From NCBI GenBank assembly GCA_039566865.1, contig CM076962.1:10782743-10846742 (forward strand): a stretch of 64,000 nucleotides of DNA, written 5' to 3'. Made by a program: the position numbers and the translations under genes. The stretch is from Aurelia coerulea. Taxonomy: Eukaryota; Cnidaria; Scyphozoa; Semaeostomeae; Ulmaridae. The notes below the pieces were generated by a model that was not told where the DNA came from, made no database searches, and worked only from the letters and a program-made list of their open reading frames with translations. Shown here piece by piece: positions 1-8,254 of the stretch (position 1 is its first letter; each line of letters begins with the position of its first letter).

Positions 1-148
1 CTTTCCAGCACCGATACACTGCTGCCACGGAGATATGCAATTTTTTCGCAATCGTTGCCATTTTCGTGCCATTTCTCCGCAGAACATAGGCCATGGCTCG
101 AATTTTCGGATCTATCGCTTTCGTTTTCCTTACCGCACTTTTAGCCAT
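1..148 (-). pseudogene. Partial helix-turn-helix transposase-like N-terminus, cut by window edge
   Basis: A reverse-strand reading frame starts with ATG at 148 and is open to the window start (49 codons). The peptide is basic and contains a helix-turn-helix pattern (TIAKKLHISVAAVYRCWK), as in the DNA-binding head of Tc1/mariner- or IS630-type transposases and related psq/HTH_23 domains. No catalytic domain is visible because the window ends. It could equally be another HTH protein; the transposase reading is an inference from this motif and the transposon-rich setting. Confidence 0.35.
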
Positions 149-464
149 CTTTCTTAAAACTGATAGCTCTCTCCTTCGTTTAACGTATTATTAGCTAACT
201 TTTCTACACGCACTAATCTGACATCACAAACTAATCGTGACGCAGCCCGTTCCAGTGCCACCATGGAAGAACCTTGCATAAATGCTCCACTTTTACCTAC
301 ATCTTTCACCCATTTCCTATGAATTGCAGGGGACCACTATTTTATGGAAGTTGTACACGCCGTTAGACCTATGTTTTTGGTGTACTTTGCCACTTTCCAT
401 GAGAACACGCGTAAAACTCTTTTCCCCATGTATTGCAAGTATTTCCCGTCACGTGACAAGTTTC
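149..464. other. No recognisable gene
   Basis: AT-rich sequence without a credible coding region, RNA gene or element boundary that I can define. Confidence 0.5.
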
Positions 465-795
465 CTGCAGTTATAATGTCTCGTTCAATTCCTACCCTGA
501 CCATCCCCCCCCCGGGACACCCCCGGGCATTTGCACAAAAAAATTTCCCGGCCCCCGGGCATTTGACCGTACATTTTTCCCCGGCCCCCGGGCATTTGAG
601 TAGCATTTGGCAAAAAGAGGAGCTTTTGCTTATACAGTAACTGGGAATATGGCATTTTTTCAGTGCCCGGCCCCCGGGCATTTGATCATCAATTTTTCCC
701 CGGCCCCCGGGCATTTGAGCAAGGAATTTTTGTTGACCCCCGGGCTGCCCGGGGGGATGGTCAGGGTAGGAATTGAACAAGACATAACTCCATCA
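465..795. mobile_element. GC-rich inverted-repeat element with internal CCCCCGGGCATTTG repeats
   Basis: The two ends are inverted copies of each other over about 40 bp (TTCAATTCCTACCCTGACCA near 484 and its complement near 757-776). Between them the motif GGCCCCCGGGCATTTGA recurs at about 520, 550, 585, 670 and 705. The open frames across it on both strands are repeat artefacts. The flanks continue as weak inverted similarity, so exact borders and target duplication are not clear. It looks like a non-autonomous DNA element related in style to the poly-G-ended elements elsewhere in this window. Confidence 0.55.
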
Positions 796-1263
796 TTTCC
801 GTAAGAGCCCTGCAATTCCTTCATTTCTCATATCGATGACGTCATAATTTCATCATAAACGTTTTGAGATAATTTTTTACACCTGCATGTTGATAAGTAC
901 ACAAAACTGTACACCTGTGCCAATTTTGGTTCAGATTGATGAACTTTTTCAAAAATTGCCCTCTCGGACAATCCTTGCCAAAACTCTTGAAAAAAATCAC
1001 ATATTTTTGCTCAGCTCTCCCCCCCTCCCCCTTACAATGTTGGTTCCTTGCGTGATTACGCATTTCTCAAGGGCACAACAACGCAGCCAAAGCGATTTTC
1101 GTGATATCTGGTGATCAGTGCTTCGGACCAACATTGTTCAGGGGGGGGGGCAGGGGGGCAAGGGAAAAGAGTAGCGTGAAGTTTCCTGCACTGTATTTTG
1201 GATGCTTGGTCGGAGAAGAAAAGAGAGAAATGAAATTTTTTTCAAGTTGTTTTGGCAAGGATT
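796..1263. other. No gene; short G-run and C-run tracts
   Basis: The stretch contains a G-run at about 1139-1160 that could be the end of a poly-G element, but no matching other end or target duplication was found. No coding signal. Confidence 0.4.
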
Positions 1264-1643
1264 GTAGGTCCACAAGTGTTCATGTAACCCCTTTGCCATC
1301 ACCTAGGATTGAAAAATTACGGCGATTTGAATGTTTGTCTTTGGTATTTTTCAAACAGTTAGTGGCATCCTGCTCGCCCCCCCCCCCCCCAAAATTAGTT
1401 TTTTTAGCAAAATTATCAAAAATATACATATTTCCATGAATAATTCTTCCGAAATTTCCGAAATTTGCGCTTTACTTTGCCTTGACTTGCGAATTTGCGA
1501 CACCTCAAAACTCTGTCCTTCTTCCGTGTATGGTAACTTATGCCTCTCTCTGGTCTGGACTCAGCATAACAGCGGGAAAATAAGTCTTTAACGGTGGCGG
1601 TGTCGTCATGTTTTTGTTGGTAAAATCATTTATCGTCTCAAAT
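1264..1643 (-). repeat. 380-bp repeat, uninterrupted inverted copy of 5742-5851 plus 19278-19555
   Basis: Read on the reverse strand this stretch matches 5742-5851 and then continues, without a break, into the sequence after BEL-1 at about 19273-19555. It therefore represents the empty site into which BEL-1 and the small element at 5852-6275 inserted in the other copy. Similarity stops sharply at about 1643/5742 on the inner side. The pair may be the arms of one large inverted-repeat element or a dispersed repeat in opposite orientations. Confidence 0.75.
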
Positions 1644-2177
1644 GTTTCCTTAAAAATGGGGAAAGGAAAAGAATAATCTCGTTTAAATGCAATGCATACT
1701 GACTGGAAGAGCTTGACAACAGTTTTATTAAAATCTGAAAGCGCGTCTTGGACTTGGCAACATCTTCTTCAAAGCATTCACATCATTGAAAGAAACACGC
1801 CATAAAAGAATTTTTTGCATTGGCTGCCTGATGATATGTCTCGACAAGAGAGAATATACAAGAATCTTGCCAACTAAAATCAAAAGTCTACCTTTGTATC
1901 AAAAGGTTTGTTGGAGTTGTAAAAACAAAATATATATCACAGACAACTATTACCAACAATTGCATTACTGTACATGTATTCTTTTTGTAAGAAGCTGCTT
2001 TTAAGAAACGCAAGCCTCAAATCGCCAAATATTATTAGAAACTGCTGTACACATACTTTTTTATAAGAAACTAAGAATTGGGTCAGTGCTGAAAGCTCCT
2101 TAAAAGAATTTCAGTACTCTGAGTTTGTTAGAGGTTCCATAACAATCTTCAAACATTTCAAAACAAGGTTTTTGAAG
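1644..2177. other. No gene; AT-rich with AAGAAACT/GAAGCC repeat remnants
   Basis: AT-rich DNA. Around 2050-2177 it resembles a dispersed repeat (TTTTTGAAGCCTTTC core) also present at 5020-5110 and 41770-41840 in the opposite or same orientation. This repeat is the target of the element starting at 2186. Confidence 0.5.
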
Positions 2178-2556
2178 CCTTTCCCGAGGGGTGAATCACT
2201 CCTAAAAATCTCGTACACCTTTCACAAATTACCAAACAAAAACTCTGAAATCTCTATAAAATTGTTGAAATCTCAAAATCTTTAGAAAAAGTCATAAAAT
2301 CTAAGAAATCTTCTAAAAATCTCAAAATCTTTCAAAAAATCCTGGAATCTTGAAGAAAAAAACCTTGAAATCTCAAAATCTTTCGCAATGACCGAAAGAG
2401 TTTGTGCAATTTCAGAAAATTAAAAGCCTTGAAGGAATCAAATTTCAATCAATTGCCAATCGAAATATTCTTGCATTTTTTTCTTGCTTTTATGAGCACT
2501 GGAATTAAGGTAGATTGACTCTATGTAGAATTTTTGTTTTAAAAAGGAATCCCTCA

Positions 2557-2980
2557 GCATGAGCAATAGGACACCAAGTGTGTGAAAGTTTTATTGGTAG
2601 CGAGCCACCTTAACATTTTATTGGTAGCGAGCCACCTTAACCAATTGTTTTTTGTGTTTTTTACCTATTTTTACTTGGTAGTGAGCCACCTTATCGCTGT
2701 TTCGCCATTTTGAAATTTTCGGCAGTGAGCCACCTTAAGTGCAGATCTACCTTAACCGTAAAATCTCCATGGAGGTTTTACGGTTAAGATGGATCTGCAC
2801 TTAAGGTGGCTCACTGCCGAAAATTTCAAAATGACGAAACAGCGATAAGGTGGCTCACTACGAAGTAAAAATAGGTAAAAAACACAAAACAATTGGTTAA
2901 GGTGGCTCGCTACCAATAAAATGTTAAGGTGGCTCGCTACCAATGAAACTTTCACACACTTGGTGTCCTATCGCTCATGC
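2557..2980. mobile_element. Near-perfect palindromic MITE with repeated GAGCCACCTTAA motif
   Basis: The sequence is an almost perfect inverted repeat centred at about 2769 (CTCCATGGAG), with arms of about 210 bp and no loop. GAGCCACCTTAA-type motifs occur about five times per arm. CCTCA flanks both ends (2552-2556 and 2981-2985), consistent with a 5-bp target duplication. The few mismatches between arms imply recent formation or gene conversion. No coding capacity. Confidence 0.85.
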
Positions 2981-3059
2981 CCTCACATTGAACGAGACCC
3001 AATGGTGTTTCTATCTCTCCCATGATTTGAGGTAAATGGATGAAGCATCTGTCTAGATA

Positions 3060-3131
3060 TGTCTCTAGAGATGTTCTAATCCAGTTCTATAAACTTTATG
3101 TCAGGCCTCATCTTGACTATGGAAATATCAT
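3060..3131 (+). pseudogene. LINE reverse transcriptase C-terminal fragment, first part
   Basis: The conceptual translation contains LYVRPHLDYGNIIYH, the signature downstream of the RT domain in several non-LTR retrotransposons. It is interrupted at 3131 by the poly-G element and resumes at 4411. No intact frame extends upstream; the fragment is a relic. The same motif occurs on the reverse strand at 35508-36178. Confidence 0.6.
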
Positions 3132-3289
3132 CCCGGGGGGGCCACTTGGTACCTGATGTGTTATCATGCGCGTACAAAAAAACGCGGGAAAGGGTGCCTT
3201 TCTTCAAAGCAGGCACGGACCCGCGCGGGCCCGTGTTTAGGGGTGCCAAATCGACCATAATTTCAAAAAAGGGCCTCTTATTTTGCATT

Positions 3290-3510
3290 TCATAAGTTCC
3301 TAACTCCTGTGCAATGATATTCTAATCAACATTTCTAAAATAGAACTTGTAAGGAGTCAAAGAACTTGAAAAGAACTTTGTAATTTATTCATGTAATTAG
3401 GTTAGTTAGGTTTTTAAGCAGGGCACATTGAAAATCAGTGTATTTAATTCTACTGAATGTATAGCCCTGTTGAAATAAATGAAAATGAAATGAAATGAAA
3501 AAGCAGACCA
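3290..3510 (+). mobile_element. 3' end of a CR1/L2-type LINE with ATGAAA tail
   Basis: A GGGCACATTG ... GCCCTGTTGAAATAA segment is followed by ATGAAA-type short tandem repeats, ending at about 3500. The same 3' organisation ends the LINE copies at 15.5 kb, 33.2 kb and, reversed, 38.85 kb. No coding part is left. Confidence 0.55.
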
Positions 3511-3555
3511 GCACAAGATGGGGTAGGAATTCGGGAGTGAGTTTCTTCCTCTTCC

Positions 3556-4175
3556 ACCCTGGGTACCAGACTCTATGAAATAGCATCTGTAACATCATTT
3601 TAACATTATTAACATCATGGGGGTATGGGTATGGGGGGTCATTGCCCCCACCACTTGTTTCGAAAGATGGTTATCGAGATTCCTTTAAAACCGAAGAGAA
3701 AATGGCTTGGCATAGGTTGGGTAAGAATTTGCTCATAACTGTCAAAGCTTCCATTTTAGCACTGGCAAAAATGGAATCAGGGGATGCATTCTATGCCAAA
3801 GTAAAGGATGCATCTTCAAAAATTTTCTTCGTGCTCCGATGAATAGGATAAACGTCACAAAACTACAAAGGTTTTCTTACCACTAATGGCAAGCATGATG
3901 TTGGGAGATGCTTTCTAAGCCAAAGTAAAAGATGTTTCCTCGTGCTCTACTTTATTGAACAACTGTCACAAAACTAACAAAGTTTCCTTGTCGCTGTTGG
4001 CAAGCATGATATTAGGAGATGCATTCTCAGCCAAAGTAAAGAGCGTGTCCCAAAAAATTTCCTGAGGGCTTCGCCGCCAGACCCTCTCATTTCAATACCC
4101 CCACTTAATCTGCCTTGGCCAAGCCACTGTGGTAGCATCTATGAAATTATATTTTAGAGAGTCTGGTACCCAGGG
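3556..4175. mobile_element. Nested inverted-ended element with tandem GGCAAGCATGAT units
   Basis: ACCCTGGGTACCAGACTCT at about 3558 has an inverted partner at about 4158-4177. Inside are three roughly 115-120 bp units with the core GGGAGATGCATTCTAAGCCA at about 3780, 3900 and 4015. The same units, five in a row, lie at 34620-35180. The frame open at 3642-3842 is a by-product of the repeats. Confidence 0.55.
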
Positions 4176-4410
4176 TACTTCTCTTCAAATCACACCGGCA
4201 ATATTAGCAATTTTAATAACTGACTTATCAGCGATTAGGGTACCTGAAATTGAGAAGCTCTATTTTGACGCGGGAAAGGGTATGCTCTGAAGAAAATGTT
4301 CCGTGATTAGGGTATGTATTTCGCTAAAACAGGTCAGCGTTTAGGGTGCATATGTTAACCCTTTGTACGAGCATGATACTATAGGAAAGTATAGAAGTGG
4401 CCCCCCCGGG

Positions 4411-4485
4411 AATATCATTTATCACTGTGCGCCTTTATTTCAAGAACAAACTTGAACAAACTCGGTATGCTGCTGCTTTAGCTGC
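4411..4485 (+). pseudogene. LINE reverse transcriptase C-terminal fragment, second part
   Basis: Continues the fragment broken at 3131. The translation holds FKNKLEQTRYAAALAA, the typical continuation of the PHLDYG motif in this LINE clade. It is truncated on both sides. Confidence 0.6.
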
Positions 4486-4687
4486 TAAATGTTCCAAAAA
4501 TCCCAAAATCCTTAGGTTTCTACCTTTATCAGAATGAAAAGTAAAACCTTATAAATATTTTTTAAAATCCTGAAATCTCATGAAAAATCCCGAAAAATCT
4601 CAAAATCTCTCGTTTTATCATGGGATTTTTCAAAATCTCAAAATCTCGTACACCCTTTTCCGGAGTGAATCACCCCTCGGCCTTTCC

Positions 4688-5741
4688 AATGCTAAGCATT
4701 ACAGGAAACAGTGAAAATAAAATAAAGATATGTCAAGGATTTCCTTAATCTTTATGAAAATAGATTGTTTCTTAAGTTATATTTTCCCAGTGCTGGAGTT
4801 TTGCAATTTTTTGGCGATCTGAGAGTTGAGTTTTTTACCCATTCTTATAAAAAATACGTGTTCTGGGAAGAAACATTTATTATGATAGAGGAAGTCCTTG
4901 GGATATTTTGCTTTATTTGCACTTGGTTATCGTATCATGTTGCTCGGAAGGGGCTCGGAAGGTACTTGAGAAAAGTCTAAATAAACATTAGAAAGGCTTC
5001 AAAAACATCGTCTCGAAATGTTCACGGGGCACAGGTAGTAAACATGAAGATTGTTATATGTCTAAACATTGGAAAGGCTTCAAAAACCTTTGTTTTGAAA
5101 TGTTCACGGGGGCACAGGTAAACTTTGAGTAGCTACTCAAAATCTGATAATCTTAAAGAGCCACTGCTGACATATGTGCTTTGCGCCTGTGCGAATCCCA
5201 CAATGCATTGCTTCTTCGACTTTCTGGGTGTCTAAAAGTGTTTTTTGGCCTAGCATAGCATGTCAACATTATCGCGGATGTGGAAAGAAGCCTACCTCAA
5301 TTCCACTGTTGCCTCCTCCATCATTATCTTCATCGCTTTCTTCCTGGACGGTCATGGTGATCCGTAAATATGTGGATTATTTCCTGTCGTTCTTGTTGTT
5401 GTACGGTTTAGTTTGCCATATCGAACGGTTCAAATACGAAGTTTAGATTACGAAAGAAAATGATGAGGCCATTTTGCCCTCCAGAGGACTGTATTTCAAA
5501 TTAACATAATAAAACAGACGCTATAAGTAAAGAAAGGGCCTATAGAATTGTGGTTAATACGTGTGAAATGTTCAGCTCTTGTTTTCAGCAATGACGGAAA
5601 TATAAAACAATAAACGATAATAAGCGCAAACAAAACATTGTTCTTCGTCGCCATTGGTGCTTAATCTTTTACAAAATTGAATTTTACAATTTCACACAGC
5701 ACATGCGGCTTCTTTCTTGCTTATAGAATTGTGAACAAACA
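4688..5741. other. No gene; dispersed repeat copies
   Basis: Two adjacent reverse-oriented copies of a short dispersed repeat (AAAGGCTTCAAAAAC ... GAAATGTTCACGGG) lie at about 4960-5025 and 5045-5115. The rest, including the small frames at 4765-4980 and 5174-5446, shows no recognisable domain or coding bias. Confidence 0.45.
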
Positions 5742-5851
5742 TTTGAGACGATAAATAATTTTACCAACAAAAACATGACGACACCGCCACCGTTAAAGAC
5801 TTATTTTCCCGCCTTTTCCTGTTATGTTGGGTCCAGACCAGAGAGAAGCTA
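5742..5851 (+). repeat. Left part of the repeat arm interrupted by a MITE and BEL-1
   Basis: Matches the inner 110 bp of the 1264-1643 repeat in opposite orientation. It continues after BEL-1 at 19278. Confidence 0.75.
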
Positions 5852-6279
5852 GCCTGCGTGCAGACTCTACTGATTTCTTTTCAGAGAGACAAAGAGGTTT
5901 CTCCTCCAGTAGAGTCTGCGCATCAGCGACCAAATCCTTGTTCTCAGTTTATGAGAAACGCTAAACCTTTCCTGATTGGTTCCAGCCTTCCCTTTTCTTT
6001 GAGTAGCTGCTGTGTCTTTGTTGGAGTCTTCTGATATTGGATTGGTATATGCATGAACAAAGCTAGCCAAATAAAAGCCAAAGAAAACCTTTTGTGTATG
6101 GGTATTTTGTCTATCCTATTTATAGGTGGCTCTATTGAATCTAATTCAATGAGTTAGTTCCTCAATCCTGCGAACCGCACGTGACCTAGAACAAGGATAT
6201 GGTCGCTGATGCGCAGACTCTACTGGAGGGGAAACCTCTCTGAAAAGAAATTAGTAGAGTCTGCACGCAGGCTAGAGAG
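5852..6279. mobile_element. MITE with roughly 95-bp inverted arms
   Basis: AGCCTGCGTGCAGACTCTAC at 5851 onward and GTAGAGTCTGCACGCAGGCT ending at about 6273 are complementary. The inverted similarity continues for about 95 bp, through TCCAGTAGAGTCTGCGCATC and AGCGACC. AGAGAG-type sequence flanks both sides, and the uninterrupted relative at about 1548 reads straight through. No coding region. Confidence 0.75.
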
Positions 6280-6284
6280 AGGCA

Positions 6285-6698
6285 TGTTGTATTTTTGTTA
6301 ATTACGTCGAATTCGAGTGTGGCCACCCTGTGACCGACACGCCCCCTCGCCACGAGACTGATAGAGCAAAAGCACTTCTTACGCTCAGACTACGCAAAAA
6401 CGACGCTTACGAACAAGAAGTATGAATATCGCTAACGAAATACAAATCAAGAACAACGATGAAACTCGCAGAACTGGACTGGGAAATACGATTATGTAAC
6501 ACAATTCAAATGTCAAAGAAAGTAGAGATAATAAATGAAGCGCTGATATATGTAAACAAGTTTTGTCTTTGCTTATTCGACTTTCAGTCTTAGGCCGTCC
6601 GGTATAATCTTCTTCTTACAAGAACGCAGGAAACTGCCTGGCGTTTTGTTCCAGTCAAATATGGGGGCAAAACATATGCCTGCAAACAAAATATTTCA
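6285..6698 (+). repeat. BEL-1 5' LTR
   Basis: Starts TGTTGTATTTTTG and ends AATATTTCA. It is identical to the 3' LTR except for T/C differences near 6391 (GCTCAG versus GCCCAG) and 6430 (GCTAAC versus GCCAAC). Confidence 0.95.
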
Positions 6699-6716
6699 TG
6701 GTGCCGTGACCCGGGA
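6699..6716 (+). promoter_or_regulatory. Primer-binding site resembling tRNA-His
   Basis: TGGTGCCGTGACCCGGGA directly follows the 5' LTR. From what is known of animal tRNA-His, its 3' end plus CCA would pair with TGGTGCCGTGACTCGGA, giving one mismatch. The assignment to tRNA-His is from memory of the tRNA sequence. Confidence 0.65.
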
Positions 6717-6733
6717 AGAAGAAGAGTAGAAAG

Positions 6734-8237
6734 ATGGCTGAAGAATTAAAGAAGAATATCAAAACGAGAAATGGACATAGACTAGACCAGACTAGTTGTA
6801 AAAAACGCAATCGCAAAGAACAAGGAACTTATACCGCCCGCGGGAATTCCTGTTCCCGACGAGATCAAACCAAGATTGAATTCTTTCAAGAACACATTAA
6901 CGAGAAAGAGAAAGGACTTAGAAACGATCGATGCCAACATTTTAGGAGCTCTGAAGAACGACGAAGAAATCGAGAAAGAAATATTAGAACGTGAAGAAAT
7001 CGAGCAAGAAATAGAAGACTATGTGTGTTTAGTTGAAACCGCACTAGCAGAAGTTGGACAAGCGAATTCGCAACCGCAAAAACAATCGAGTCCAAGATAC
7101 GAAGACAAAGTTAAGTTACCGAAACTTGCACTCGCAACATTCAATGGAGATGCCACTAAATGGACAAGTTTCTGGGATAGTTTTAAATCGACGATTGGAA
7201 ATCATGCAGGACTTTCAAAAATAGACAAATTGAAATATCTCGTGAATTCTTTGACCGGAGTCGCCGCGCAAACGCTCGCGGGATTACAAATTTCAAACGA
7301 CAGTTACGATGAAGCAATGGAGTTATTGGAGAAACGTTTTGGAAACAAGCAAGTCATCATTACAAGTTTTATGGATAGTTTACGAGAATTACCAAAAATT
7401 ACATCAAGCGAAGATATACGAAGACTTCGCATCCTTTACGACAAGACTGAAGCCGCAGTTCGAAGTTTGAAAAGCGTTGGAGTTACATGCGAAAGTTACG
7501 GTACAGTATTGTCTCGTGATATAATGTCAAAGTTACCCCAAGATTTACGCCTGATTATTACAAGAAATTTACAAGATGAGTGGGACTTACAAGGCCTAAT
7601 CAAAAATTTGGGAGATGAGCTCAGTTTACGGGAGAGATGCACCTTGGCTCCTGCTACGCCACCAACAACGTCATTCCGTCCAACACCGCCAAAGGACGCA
7701 AGATCCGGATATTATGCACAGAATCCAACCGCCCCAAAACAGTTATCGACGACATCAACCCTTTTCCTTGGAAATGATGGAGCGCAAGGAAGAAACCAAG
7801 TGATACCCAATTGCCTTTTCTGTGGAAACAAGCATTTTTCAGCAAGTTGCCGAACAGTGTCCGATCCCAACGCCCGGAAGAATATTCTTCGCGAGAAACG
7901 GAGATGCTTTGTTTGTTTAAAGGGCAATCACATGAGTCGAGAATGTACATCGCGTTCGAAATGCTATCATTGTAATGGAAGGCATCATGCTGCTATTTGT
8001 GGAGCAAACGAGGATAATTCGAGATCAGTACGAAATTTTCCAACACAAAATCAGCCTTCCTCCGCCCCATCTACCTTTAACGCGCGACAGCCGCCGCCAG
8101 CCGCAGCTCAAACTGTAGAGGGTGGTAAAGGGTATTTCGTGAAACGTGATCGGCCATATTCTTTTCTCGTGAAACGTGAAAAACCATTATTTATTGACGT
8201 GAAACGTGAAAGTGCAAACGTTGTCCGTGAAACGTGA
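6734..8237 (+). pseudogene. BEL-1 gag (capsid and zinc-knuckle nucleocapsid), frameshifted
   Basis: A start codon at 6734 begins a gag-like N-terminus (MAEELKK). The frame shifts at about 6775-6786, where a second frame continues to 8237. The latter has the coiled-coil-like Glu/Lys-rich stretch, the retrotransposon gag (DUF1759-type) region KWTSFWDSFKSTI, and three Cys/His knuckles (CLFCGNKHFSASC, CFVCLKGNHMSREC, CYHCNGRHHAAIC). It runs into a decapeptide repeat with VKRE cores and stops just before the inserted element at 8255. In an intact relative this frame should continue directly into the protease. Confidence 0.9.
8139..8237 (+). repeat. 30-bp tandem repeat GTGAAACGTGAAA encoding VKRE decapeptides
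   Basis: GTGAAACGTGA starts at 8139, 8169, 8199 and 8227. After the insertions the array resumes at 10049 (degenerate), 13060, 13090 and 13120, so at least eight units lay between nucleocapsid and protease. The 30-bp period keeps frame, with one 28-bp step near 8227 that breaks it. The array took two separate insertions. Confidence 0.8.
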
Positions 8238-8254
8238 AAGCCTATATCCATTTA

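Larger units (their letters stand above)
3132..4410. mobile_element. Poly-G-ended non-autonomous element I with 8-bp duplication AATATCAT
   Basis: It begins CCCGGGGGGGCCACTT and ends with the complement GTGGCCCCCCCGGG. AATATCAT is duplicated exactly at 3124-3131 and 4411-4418, inside the LINE fragment. Its own core has AGGGTGCC, AGGGTACC, AGGGTATG and AGGGTGCA repeats near both ends. The middle is expanded by a LINE 3' tail and a second nested element. Eight-base duplications are typical of hAT-type transposition, but no transposase is present. Confidence 0.8.
2178..4687. mobile_element. Non-autonomous element with CGAGGGGTGAATCACTCC ends, split by nested insertions; 8-bp duplication
   Basis: The left end CGAGGGGTGAATCACTCC starts at 2186 and its near-complement ends at 4679. 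An identical 8-bp GCCTTTCC flanks both (2178-2185 and 4680-4687). Joining the flanks recreates the dispersed repeat seen uninterrupted at about 5046-5110 and 41779-41835, so the empty site is visible. The element's own core is short AAATCTCAAAATCTT-type repeats, about 210 bp at the left and 190 bp at the right. The interior (about 2420-4490) is occupied by later insertions: a palindromic MITE, LINE pieces and a poly-G element. Confidence 0.8.

Noticed and set aside
337..804. Several overlapping open frames (98-147 codons) on both strands
   Set aside because: They are products of the GC-rich inverted repeats at 465-795; peptides are repeated PGAG/PAPGHL words.
3076..3295. Overlapping frames on both strands around the GGCACGGACCCGCGCG tract as a gene
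   Set aside because: They span the boundary between a LINE fragment and a poly-G element, so cannot be one gene.
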